A stretch of DNA of 64,000 nt from Cyclobacteriaceae bacterium (GTDB lineage Bacteria > Bacteroidota > Bacteroidia > Cytophagales > Cyclobacteriaceae): positions 2,156,492 to 2,220,491 of the forward strand of contig JAHBUE010000001.1 of the NCBI GenBank assembly GCA_019638235.1, in the 5' to 3' direction. A program made the position numbers and the translations under genes. Below the pieces are notes generated by a model. The model was not told the DNA's origin and made no database searches. It saw only the letters and a list, made by a program, of their open reading frames with translations. Shown one piece after another: positions 35,032-43,602 of this stretch (the stretch's first letter is position 1; the number at the start of each line of letters is the position of its first letter).

Positions 35032-37869
35032 ATGAGGAGAATATTTTTTTACTTGGTTTGCATAAGCTCATTTAACCTGTTTGCGCAAGGAAATGTAAAT
35101 CTTAACCCAACTATTACACCGGCTTTGTTTGGGCCAACGGATGAGATAGCTGTTGAATATGATGTTACGGGCACTCCGCTTGCATCATTAACAAACGCCT
35201 GGGCGTGGGTATGGATACCCGGTAAAAGCATTGATGCGAAGTATAACATTAACCCGGCCACGGCTGCTGCCGATCCGGCCAAATTCACTAAGGTAACAGA
35301 AGCCGGAAAAACGTTATTCAGGCTAACATTTAAGCCTGCCGATTTTTTTAATCAGAGTATAAGCGCTGAAACCCAGATGGGTATTTTGCTGAAAGGTAAT
35401 AACTGGACAGGCTGTGGCACCTCCAGTTGCCAAACTACCGACTACATTGCCAACTTCGGCTTTAAGATAACCTTGGTTTCGCCATTGGCAAACCCCGTCT
35501 TTACCGATCAATCTTCTACAATATCCATACAAGCAACAGCGCCTGTTGATGCCACATTTCAAACGTTGGTAGATGATGTAGTGGTGAACACGTCCGGGTC
35601 GGAAACTACATCTTATACTTACGTGCACACCGTAACCGAGCCTACCGGGCTGTATCACGTTAAAGTGGTGGGCACTTCTGCCAATGGAACAAGCGAGGTG
35701 GCGTTCAGCTACTTAGTGCGTGGAGCAACGGCAACTGAATCATTGCCTTCGGGAATAATACCCGGTATTAACTATGATGCTGACCCAACCAAAGTAACGC
35801 TTTGCCTTTGGGCGCCCGATAAAAATTCGGTGTATGTGCGTGGCGATTTCAGTGATTGGGATGTGCTGCCGCAATACCAGATGAAACGCGATGGTGAATA
35901 TTTCTGGACGGAGCTAACCGGTCTTACTTCCGGTGAGGAGTACGCTTTTCAATACTTAGTAGATGAAAGTATTTGGGTTGCTGATCCGTATGCCGATAAA
36001 ATTCTTGATCCTGACGATCAGTACATTCCGGCCACTACCTATCCAAACCTGAAACTCTATCCGCAAAAAGCATTACTAAATCATTGGTATTTCAACCGGC
36101 TGTCGGTATTTCAAACCAATCAAACACCGTATCAATGGCAGGCTACAAATTATCAACGCCCGGAAAAGGAAAAGTTGGTAGTATATGAATTGCTTATTCG
36201 CGATTTCTTTGACGCAAACAACCGAAACTATCAAAACCTGATTGATACACTATCATACCTGAAACGTTTGGGTGTTAACGCTATTGAACTGATGCCCATT
36301 ATGGAGTTTAACGGCAACGAAGGTTGGGGGTATAACCCCACGTTCATGTTTGCTGTTGATAAATATTACGGCACCAAGAACAAGCTCAAGGAATTTATCG
36401 ATGTGTGCCATCAGAACGATATGGCCGTTATCTTGGACATTGCCATGAATCACCAGGATATTCCGAACTCGTATGCGATGATGGATTTTGACTTTTCTGC
36501 ATTTAAACCCACTGCAGGCAATAAGTGGTTCAATGTTGATCCAAAGCATCCGTACAATGTTTTTTTTGACATGAATCATGAAAGCCAGTATACAAAAAAT
36601 TATATCGACACGGTTAACTACTATTGGTTGAACGAATATAAAATTGATGGGTATCGCTTTGATTTGTCGAAGGGATTTACACAAAATACCAGTTGTGGAG
36701 GAAGTACTACAAATGAAAATTGTTTCAATAGTACTGTTGATGCCTCGCGAATTGCAATTCTCAAACGCATGGCTGATAAAATATGGGAACACTCTCCGGA
36801 GGCGTATGTAATCCTGGAGCATTTTGCGGCCAATGCAGAAGAAAAGGAGTTGGCTGAGTATAGGGCAGGAGAGGGCAAAGGCATGTTATTCTGGGGCAAT
36901 CTGAACCACGCATACATGGAAAATGCTATGGGATATTTTCCGCAATCAAATATAAACTGGGTATATCATGGCTCAAGGGGCTGGTCGGTGCCGCATGTGA
37001 TCGGCTACATGGAAAGCCACGATGAAGAGCGCATGATGTTCAAGAACCTGCAATACGGAAACAGTTCGGGTAGTTATTCGGTGAAGAATTTACCTACTGC
37101 GTTAGATCGTGTGAAGGCCGCAGCTACGATGTTTTACACGATACCCGGCCCCAAGATGTTGTGGCAGTTTGGCGAACTGGGCTATGATATTTCTATTGAT
37201 GATGGAGGAAGGCTTTCGCCCAAGCCGGTAAAGTGGGATTACCTGAGTGATCCTTCCCGTTACCGGTTGTATCAACACACTGCCGACCTGATTCGTCTGC
37301 GACACACGTATGATGTGTTTGCTTCAGGTGCGGCTACATTGGCTACCGGTAGCACTGCAGGTAAGCAATTAACGTTGAAGAATTCTCCATACACAACAAC
37401 ACCGGTTACTGCCGACCAGATGAATGTTCAGGTAGTGGTAAATTTTGATGTAACGCAGCAGTTGATGCAGGTTTCTTTTCCGCATACAGGCACGTGGTAC
37501 GACTATTATGCTTATGGAACCCCGGTTACGGTATCAACAACACCGTTTTCAATTATGCTAAAGCCCGGTGAGTATAAAATTTTTACAGATGTGGAAATTA
37601 CTAATCCATTGGAATTGGTTACTTCTACTGAAAATATTTTTGCTGAAACGCAGATTTCAGTTTACCCGAATCCTGCCGCTGAGGTGTTGTTTGTTGATTC
37701 CGAAAAGCCTGTAAGGAATTTGCAATTGGTTACGACCAATGGTGCAAGAATTTCTCCGAAACGGATTGATTCAACTTCGTGGGATTTACGCGATGTAAGC
37801 GATGGCTTTTACATTGTGGTAGTTGAGCAACCTGGTGTAACCCAACGGTTGAAGTTGATTAAGCGGTAA
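35032..37869 (+). CDS. Secreted GH13 alpha-amylase-type enzyme with type IX secretion tail
   Basis: 945 residues. Signal peptide (ISSFNLFAQG), an N-terminal Ig-like region, a CBM48/E-set domain at about 240-345 (VTLCLWAPDKNSVYVRGDFS), then a GH13 catalytic barrel: VVYELLIRDFFDANNRN, DIAMNHQD, nucleophile Asp in DGYRFDLSKGF, acid/base Glu in YVILEHFAANAEE and the third Asp in YMESHDEERMM. The C-terminus (about 865-945) is a type IX sorting domain (ISVYPNPAAEVLFVD, ending GVTQRLKLIKR), so the enzyme is exported to the surface. It probably cuts starch or branched glucans for SusCD. The rest of the specificity (amylase, pullulanase) is not assigned. Confidence 0.93.
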   Translation: MRRIFFYLVCISSFNLFAQGNVNLNPTITPALFGPTDEIAVEYDVTGTPLASLTNAWAWVWIPGKSIDAKYNINPATAAADPAKFTKVTEAGKTLFRLTFKPADFFNQSISAETQMGILLKGNNWTGCGTSSCQTTDYIANFGFKITLVSPLANPVFTDQSSTISIQATAPVDATFQTLVDDVVVNTSGSETTSYTYVHTVTEPTGLYHVKVVGTSANGTSEVAFSYLVRGATATESLPSGIIPGINYDADPTKVTLCLWAPDKNSVYVRGDFSDWDVLPQYQMKRDGEYFWTELTGLTSGEEYAFQYLVDESIWVADPYADKILDPDDQYIPATTYPNLKLYPQKALLNHWYFNRLSVFQTNQTPYQWQATNYQRPEKEKLVVYELLIRDFFDANNRNYQNLIDTLSYLKRLGVNAIELMPIMEFNGNEGWGYNPTFMFAVDKYYGTKNKLKEFIDVCHQNDMAVILDIAMNHQDIPNSYAMMDFDFSAFKPTAGNKWFNVDPKHPYNVFFDMNHESQYTKNYIDTVNYYWLNEYKIDGYRFDLSKGFTQNTSCGGSTTNENCFNSTVDASRIAILKRMADKIWEHSPEAYVILEHFAANAEEKELAEYRAGEGKGMLFWGNLNHAYMENAMGYFPQSNINWVYHGSRGWSVPHVIGYMESHDEERMMFKNLQYGNSSGSYSVKNLPTALDRVKAAATMFYTIPGPKMLWQFGELGYDISIDDGGRLSPKPVKWDYLSDPSRYRLYQHTADLIRLRHTYDVFASGAATLATGSTAGKQLTLKNSPYTTTPVTADQMNVQVVVNFDVTQQLMQVSFPHTGTWYDYYAYGTPVTVSTTPFSIMLKPGEYKIFTDVEITNPLELVTSTENIFAETQISVYPNPAAEVLFVDSEKPVRNLQLVTTNGARISPKRIDSTSWDLRDVSDGFYIVVVEQPGVTQRLKLIKR

Positions 37870-37882
37870 AGTTGGTGATACT

Positions 37883-37975
37883 GATTTAAGATTTCTGATT
37901 TCTGATTTCTGATTTGGGATTTCTGATTCAGGAAGTTGTGTACATCAGAAATCAGCAATTGGAAATCAGAAATCT
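37883..37975. repeat. TGATTTC heptamer repeat with inverted partner between convergent genes
   Basis: From about 37886 a 7-bp unit (GATTTCT) repeats three to four times, then again at 37918-37927; at 37946-37975 its reverse complement (CAGAAATC .. GAAATCAGAAATC) follows. The two halves can fold into one imperfect hairpin, a likely two-way terminator for the convergent GH13 and GH53 genes. The form, short tandem unit plus inverted copies, resembles the arrays near the four-helix-bundle genes. Confidence 0.6.
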
Positions 37976-37976
37976 T

Positions 37977-39068
37977 TCATTCATCTTCAAACACCTCTAT
38001 AGCGTCAAGCGCCTTAAACTCAAAATCGAACAACGCCATATTTTCCCACGATGAGCCATCGGTGGCTTGTTCGCCTTTGTAGGCTACCCATTCCGGTGCC
38101 CAGTAGGCAAGGCCAAGCCCCCGGTTTGTTTCGGCCATGATTTTACGCAACTGCATCATAAAATCACGCTGACCTTTTTCTGTTGCCGGGTAATCACTAA
38201 CAAGGTGGTCGGATAGACCAACGAGGTTATTCGTCCAGTCGTTCCAGTCTAACGTAAACGGATAACCAGTTTCGGCCAGGATAATGTCTTTATTGTGGTT
38301 GTTCACTAATTGCGTCAGTGTATTCTTTACAACCGAAAGCGATTTCTCATGCCAACGCGGGTAGTAGGAGAGCGCGATAATATCATAATCAACAGCATGA
38401 GTTTTTGCCAACGAATAAAACCAGTCGGCTCCGTTAATGCCTGCAAAGTGAAGCATTATTTTAGTATTTGCGGAGGCATCGCGCACACCCCGCACGCCTT
38501 CTTGCAGTAGTGTAATGTATGTTGCCTGGTTTGTGGAAATTTTTCCCTCAGGCCATAGAAAGCCGTCATTGATTTCGTTACCTACCTGTATAAAGTCGGG
38601 CGCTAACAGCGTAGTTACTTTTTTAGTGTAGTTGTAAACACTGTCGGTAAGGTTGCCCAATGACAGTGAATTCCAAAGAGCAGGTTTGGTTTGGCTACCA
38701 GGGTCTGCCCATGTGTCGGAATAATGCAGTGTAACCCATAGCTTAAAGCCCTTCGTTTTAATTTCAGAGGCAAATTCTGAAACCTCTTCAAGTCCTGACC
38801 GTCCGCTTTCAGGTGTGTGCCACAAACGCAACCGGATGGTATTGCAGCCGGCAGCTTTTAAAATCGTCAGAACATCCTGCACTTCCCCCGATTTGTTTTT
38901 AAATGGCACATTGGCTTCCCGTATTTCGGGGAGAAAGGAAACATCGGCTGCACGAATTTCTATAAAAGTAGATTCAGGTTCTTTGGGCTTGTTTTCGGGC
39001 GAATTGTCGCATCCTGTAAAGACAGTTATCGCAACCAAAAAAAGCCATACCCACTTGTCATATTTCAT
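37977..39068 (-). CDS. GH53 arabinogalactan endo-1,4-beta-galactanase lipoprotein
   Basis: 363 residues from ATG 39068; the longer frame upstream is not needed, since this start gives a lipoprotein signal (WLFLVAITVFTGCDN). The GH53 domain shows IRAADVSFLPEIREANVPFK, CNTIRLRLWHTPESG, FKLWVTLHYSDTWADPGSQT, the acid/base Glu in DFIQVGNEINDGFLW and the nucleophile Glu in IILAETGYPF. It cleaves beta-1,4-galactan, a pectin side chain, at the cell surface. Its place inside a starch/maltose locus is unexpected. It is divergent from the GH5-like gene. Confidence 0.93.
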   Translation of the reverse strand: MKYDKWVWLFLVAITVFTGCDNSPENKPKEPESTFIEIRAADVSFLPEIREANVPFKNKSGEVQDVLTILKAAGCNTIRLRLWHTPESGRSGLEEVSEFASEIKTKGFKLWVTLHYSDTWADPGSQTKPALWNSLSLGNLTDSVYNYTKKVTTLLAPDFIQVGNEINDGFLWPEGKISTNQATYITLLQEGVRGVRDASANTKIMLHFAGINGADWFYSLAKTHAVDYDIIALSYYPRWHEKSLSVVKNTLTQLVNNHNKDIILAETGYPFTLDWNDWTNNLVGLSDHLVSDYPATEKGQRDFMMQLRKIMAETNRGLGLAYWAPEWVAYKGEQATDGSSWENMALFDFEFKALDAIEVFEDE

Positions 39069-39130
39069 ATTAAATCCTTCGCTAATTGATATTGATTGAG
39101 TAAAATTAACACCTAAAGCATCATATAAAA

Positions 39131-41710
39131 ATGAAAATATTTTCAAAAGCCGGATTATTACTTATCGCTGCCCTGACTTGCAGCATAGTGTATGCTCAAA
39201 AAAGCACAGATGTTTATGTTGATAAAAACGGCATCATGCGCTGGGGAAATACCCGCGAAGAAGTGAAGGGATTTGGTGTAAACTACTCTGTTCCATTTGC
39301 CCATGCGTATCGCACGGCAAAGAAACAGGGCATTGATATTGAAAAAGCCATTAACCAGGACGTGTATCATTTTGCACGGCTTGGCTTTGACCTTTACCGC
39401 GTGCATGTGTGGGATACGGAAATCAGCGACACGCTCGGCAACCTGTTGGAAAATGAAAACCTCAGGCTGTTTGATTACATGGTAAAGAAAATGAAGGAGC
39501 GGGGGATGAAGTTTGTGATTACCCCCATAGCGTTTTGGGGTAATGGCTGGCCTGAACCCGATGAATCTACTCTCGGATTTTCGCACAAATATGGTAAAGA
39601 CGCCTGCCTCACCAACCCTGATGCAATCAAAGCGCAGGAAAACTACCTCGCGCAATTTGTAAACCATGTTAACCCATACACCGGCATTGCCTACAAACAC
39701 GACCCCGATGTTATTGCGTTTGAAGTTTCAAACGAACCGCATCATCGCGAAGCGCCCGAAAAGGTAACAGCGTTTATCAGCCGTATGGTGAAAGCTGTTC
39801 GTAGCACGGGTTGTAAAAAACCTGTTCTTTATAATATCTCGCACAGTATTCATTTAGCAGATGCATACTATAAGGCGGGCATCCAGGGCGGAACGTTTCA
39901 ATGGTACCCAACCGGGTTAGGCGCGCGCCACGAATTAGGCGGCAATTTGTTGCCCAATGTTGACCGGTATGTGATTCCGTTTGCTAATCACACTGGTTTT
40001 AAGAAGTCGGCTAAAATTGTGTATGAGTTTGATGCTGCCGATGTTGGGCGGTCGTATATCTATCCCGCTATGGCGCGTTCTTTCCGCGAAGCAGGCATAC
40101 AAATAGCTACCTATTTTTCTTACGACCCAACCTATATGGCGTATGCCAATACCGAATACGGTACGCATTATATGAATCTGGCATACACACCGCAAAAAGC
40201 CTTGAGTTTGATGTTGTCGTCAGAAGTTTTTCATAACGTACCGATGTACAAAAGTTTTGGCAGGTACCCACAAAATACTGCATTCAATGGCTTTCGTATA
40301 GATTATGAGAACGACCTTGCAGAGTTGGTAACAGAGAAAAAATTTATTTACACCAACTCAACTGATACAAAAATTTCATCTCCCGAAAAATTAGAGCAGG
40401 TTGCGGGTAGTGAAAACTCAACAATAGTAAAGTATGAAGGAACCGGTGCATATTTTTTAGACCGCATCAAAGAGGGTGTCTGGCGATTGGAAGTAATGCC
40501 GGATGCTATCTGGATTGAAGACCCGTTTGAGCGCACCAGCCTGAAAAGGGAAGTGGCGGTTATAAACTGGCGGTCGTGGCCGATGCAAATTAACCTGCCC
40601 GACCTGGGCAGCGATTACCAGGCGGTTGGTGTGAACGAAGGGAACCGGGTATCGCTTAATGCGAACAATGGAATGATTACAGTTAAACCGGGCACATACC
40701 TGTTGGAGCGGAAAGACATTACAACAGATATGAGCGCATCCTCAACCTGGAAAAACTTAGTGATAAATGAATTTGCTGCACTGCCATCAACAATAAAAGA
40801 AACTAAGGTGCTGCATAAGCCTGCCGGGGAACTGACTGCCGGTAACGCATATACCGTTACGGCAACCATTGTTTCTAAAGATGAACCCGAAAAAGTTGAA
40901 CTTCATGCGTGGACGGGCTTCCGCCCTCAAACGCTAACCATGACGCGCCAACATGGCTATACCTACGCGGCTACAGTTCAGGCTGAACATATCCAACCGG
41001 GATTTCTAAGGTATTTTATCAGTGTAAAAGAAAATGGAAATTCGTACACATATCCTTCCGGTAACCAAACGCACCCGGCTGATTGGGATTTTTATGGCGA
41101 TGAAGGTTATCGCGTAGCGGTTGTGCCAGAAAAATCACCGGTTTATTTGTTCAATGCCGCAACGGATTCGGATAAGTTGCTTCGCCAATGGGTGAGAAGT
41201 TCGGCAGTTATTCCGACAGGCGAACCGGGCAAAGCTGAAGTTGTGGTGAACATTGAACAGTTGTTCAGGGAAGACCCTGAGGATAAAAATAAAAGACCGG
41301 TTTATGATTATTCCATGAAATATTTCTTTGGTAGTAAGATTTCCGGTCGGTTGCCGGATTTTGTACAGGCCAATGAGTTAGTCGTTCGGGGCAGGTCGCT
41401 GAATGATAAGCCTTGCTTGATGCAGGTTGCATTGGTGATGAAAGATGGTTCGGCTTACGGTACAATCATTGAATTGAAACCTGAAAGCGAGGAGCATATC
41501 ATTCCTGTTTCGGAGTTGAAGAAAGTGAGGACGGTAACCTTGCCCAGGCCATACCCGACATTCTTATCCTATTATTTTGAACCCGATGCTGCCGAAAACT
41601 TTTCTCTTGAAAATGCAGAGAGCATACAACTTTCCATTGGCCCCGGCATTCCTCAAGACCAGCTAACGGACAAGCATGGTGTTGCGTTGGAGAGTATCAG
41701 GGTTAAGTAG
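39131..41710 (+). CDS. Exported GH-A clan glycoside hydrolase (GH5-like) with C-terminal beta domains
   Basis: 859 residues with signal peptide (LLLIAALTCSIVYAQ). The N-terminal half is a (beta/alpha)8 barrel of clan GH-A: RLGFDLYRVHVWDTEISD, MKFVITPIAFWGNGWPEPDE, acid/base Glu in VIAFEVSNEPHHREAPEKV, nucleophile Glu in KIVYEFDAADVGRSY. The C-terminal half has at least two beta-sandwich domains. I cannot assign the exact GH family; GH5 or a related GH-A family is most likely. Its partner across the divergent promoter region is a GH53 galactanase, so a galactan or galactoside substrate is conceivable. Confidence 0.75.
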   Translation: MKIFSKAGLLLIAALTCSIVYAQKSTDVYVDKNGIMRWGNTREEVKGFGVNYSVPFAHAYRTAKKQGIDIEKAINQDVYHFARLGFDLYRVHVWDTEISDTLGNLLENENLRLFDYMVKKMKERGMKFVITPIAFWGNGWPEPDESTLGFSHKYGKDACLTNPDAIKAQENYLAQFVNHVNPYTGIAYKHDPDVIAFEVSNEPHHREAPEKVTAFISRMVKAVRSTGCKKPVLYNISHSIHLADAYYKAGIQGGTFQWYPTGLGARHELGGNLLPNVDRYVIPFANHTGFKKSAKIVYEFDAADVGRSYIYPAMARSFREAGIQIATYFSYDPTYMAYANTEYGTHYMNLAYTPQKALSLMLSSEVFHNVPMYKSFGRYPQNTAFNGFRIDYENDLAELVTEKKFIYTNSTDTKISSPEKLEQVAGSENSTIVKYEGTGAYFLDRIKEGVWRLEVMPDAIWIEDPFERTSLKREVAVINWRSWPMQINLPDLGSDYQAVGVNEGNRVSLNANNGMITVKPGTYLLERKDITTDMSASSTWKNLVINEFAALPSTIKETKVLHKPAGELTAGNAYTVTATIVSKDEPEKVELHAWTGFRPQTLTMTRQHGYTYAATVQAEHIQPGFLRYFISVKENGNSYTYPSGNQTHPADWDFYGDEGYRVAVVPEKSPVYLFNAATDSDKLLRQWVRSSAVIPTGEPGKAEVVVNIEQLFREDPEDKNKRPVYDYSMKYFFGSKISGRLPDFVQANELVVRGRSLNDKPCLMQVALVMKDGSAYGTIIELKPESEEHIIPVSELKKVRTVTLPRPYPTFLSYYFEPDAAENFSLENAESIQLSIGPGIPQDQLTDKHGVALESIRVK

Positions 41711-41719
41711 TAGGACTTA

Positions 41720-42760
41720 CTACTTTCCTTTTTTCATGGATGACTCCCGGATAACCAGCCGTGTTTTCAACACTTTTGTTTCCGGTGTAAAGTCGGGGTC
41801 GTTTTTATCCTGTTTTTCAATCTGGCGGATAAGCAGCTTGGCGGCCTCCTGGCCCATTTCAAAACCGGGTTGGTCAACAGATGAAAGGGGCGGGTCCATA
41901 AGCGAACTGAAAAACCAGTTACTAAACCCGACAAGCGCAACATCCGTTGGCATTTTTAACCCGCTTGCCTTGATGGCCTGCATGGCGCCCATAGCGGCAG
42001 GATCGTTTGTGGCAAAAATTCCATCAGGCGGATTTTTAAGACTAAGCAATTTTTCCGTAGCCTTTCTTCCTTCTTCAATAGTACCCGAAGGACAAACCGC
42101 CACAAGTTCTTTGTTAAACGGAATGTTGTGTTCGGCTAATGCTTGCTTGTAACCTTCAAGACGTTGCTTACTGATATCGAGATTGGGAGGCCCTTCAATG
42201 TGCGCGATGCGTTTACAGCCCTGGTCAATCAGGTGCAGCGTTGCTTCTTTTGAACCTGTAAAGTCATCCACAATAATTTTGCTGGCCTGGTTGGTATCAT
42301 ACACCCGGTCGAAGAATACTATCGGAACACCTTTCGACAACATCGATTCAATGTGGTCGAAGTTGGTTGTTTCGCGCGAAAGCGAAATAAGCATACCGTC
42401 AACGCGGCTGTTGAACAGCGCTTTGGTATCAAGCACTTCGCGCGCCTGCGATTCGTTTGACTGGGCAAGGATAACATTATACCCGGCACTATATGCAACA
42501 TCTTCAATACCGCTTATAATGGTTGAAAAGAAAAAGTGTACAATCTCCGGTATAACAACACCGATGGTGTTGGTTTTGCTTTGCCGCAGACTAAGTGCAA
42601 CGATATTCGGTTGGTAGTTGAGCTTTTCAGCCAGTTCATTCACGGCCTTTTTAGTGTCAGGGCTAATGTCGGGGTGATCTTTTAATGCCCTTGAAACAGT
42701 GGAAGGAGATATGCCTAATTCGCGTGCAATGTCCTTAATGGTTACCTGATTGTATCTCAT
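41720..42760 (-). CDS. LacI-family transcriptional regulator of the maltose/starch locus
   Basis: 346 residues. The N-terminal helix-turn-helix is VTIKDIARELGISPSTVSRA plus hinge helix PNIVALSLRQ; the rest is a periplasmic-binding-protein-like ligand domain (NTIGVVIPEIVHFFFSTIIS, HIEGPPNLDISKQRLEGYKQ, GIFATNDPAAMGAMQA). It likely binds a maltose- or glucose-phosphate-related effector and controls genes here. It is divergent from pgmB-GH65-ROK, with an operator-like palindrome in the 195-base gap and a second upstream of susC. Similar regulators in Bacteroidota bind sites with CGTTTGC/GCAAACG. Confidence 0.92.
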   Translation of the reverse strand: MRYNQVTIKDIARELGISPSTVSRALKDHPDISPDTKKAVNELAEKLNYQPNIVALSLRQSKTNTIGVVIPEIVHFFFSTIISGIEDVAYSAGYNVILAQSNESQAREVLDTKALFNSRVDGMLISLSRETTNFDHIESMLSKGVPIVFFDRVYDTNQASKIIVDDFTGSKEATLHLIDQGCKRIAHIEGPPNLDISKQRLEGYKQALAEHNIPFNKELVAVCPSGTIEEGRKATEKLLSLKNPPDGIFATNDPAAMGAMQAIKASGLKMPTDVALVGFSNWFFSSLMDPPLSSVDQPGFEMGQEAAKLLIRQIEKQDKNDPDFTPETKVLKTRLVIRESSMKKGK

Positions 42761-42823
42761 AATTTTGTTATCAACAATGTGCTATTCACTTTTTAGTCAG
42801 TTGCAAGGTACAATAAATTTTCT

Positions 42824-42835
42824 GCAATCGTTTGC
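42824..42835. promoter_or_regulatory. LacI-type operator upstream of pgmB
   Basis: GCAATCGTTTGC, palindromic around a central CG with GCAA..TTGC arms. It lies between the divergent lacI-type and pgmB genes, 64 bases from the regulator start and 121 before pgmB, so autoregulation is likely. Confidence 0.65.
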
Positions 42836-42955
42836 GTTAGTGCCTTACCCGGCATAATCATTCCGATTAGCCCAATTACACAACTTTAAACCTAAAACAT
42901 TTAAAAACTAAAGCTATGTTTAGGGACAAATTTATTTCAGATTTTTAAAACATAT

Positions 42956-43597
42956 ATGATTGCCTGCATTTTTGATTTGGATGGTGTACTTGTTGACACA
43001 GCCCAATATCACTTTTTAGCCTGGAAGAAGCTTGCTGCCGAACTGGGCATCGACCTGACCTTACAGAATAATGAACGGTTAAAAGGTGTAGGCAGAATGG
43101 ACTCCCTAAACATAATACTCTCCATTAATGGTATTTCACTTCCGGAAGAGGAGAAGGAGCGACTGGCAACAAAAAAGAATACCTGGTTTACCGGGTATAT
43201 TGATGCTATGAAGAAGGAGGAAATACTTCCCGGAGCAGTGGCGTTGCTTGATGCCTTACAACAAAGTGGAATAAAGATAGCCTTAGCTTCGAGCAGTAAA
43301 AACGCACAGACGGTTATTGATAAACTTGACATCAGGAAATACTTTGATGCGATTGTAGATGGCAACATGATTTCGCGCTCCAAACCCGACCCTGAAATTT
43401 TTATCACCGCTGCAATGCAGTTGAACGTCAGCCCTGTCGATTGTATTGTAATAGAAGATGCCGAAGCGGGTGTTGAAGCCGCAAAAGCAGCCGGTATGAA
43501 ATGCGTGGGCATTGGTAGCGCTGCAACTCTTTCAAAAGCCGATTGCGTAGTGGACGGGATTGGTATGTTAAACATTGATATTTTAAACAAGCTCTGA
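42956..43597 (+). CDS. pgmB: Beta-phosphoglucomutase
   Basis: 213 residues of the HAD superfamily, full length. The catalytic Asp pair is in FDLDGVLVDTAQYHF; other motifs are the cap region NERLKGVGRMDSLNIIL (substrate loop typical of beta-PGM), LASSSKNAQ and KPDPEIF, and Asp pair in IEDAEAGVEAAKAAG. It converts beta-glucose-1-phosphate to glucose-6-phosphate. It lies five bases before the GH65 phosphorylase gene, which makes beta-glucose-1-phosphate, and is co-regulated by the LacI operator. Confidence 0.95.
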   Translation: MIACIFDLDGVLVDTAQYHFLAWKKLAAELGIDLTLQNNERLKGVGRMDSLNIILSINGISLPEEEKERLATKKNTWFTGYIDAMKKEEILPGAVALLDALQQSGIKIALASSSKNAQTVIDKLDIRKYFDAIVDGNMISRSKPDPEIFITAAMQLNVSPVDCIVIEDAEAGVEAAKAAGMKCVGIGSAATLSKADCVVDGIGMLNIDILNKL

Positions 43598-43602
43598 TTA
43601 CC

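Noticed and set aside
36253..36822. 189-codon minus-strand frame inside the GH13 gene
   Set aside because: It overlaps the conserved catalytic barrel on the other strand and resembles no protein family.
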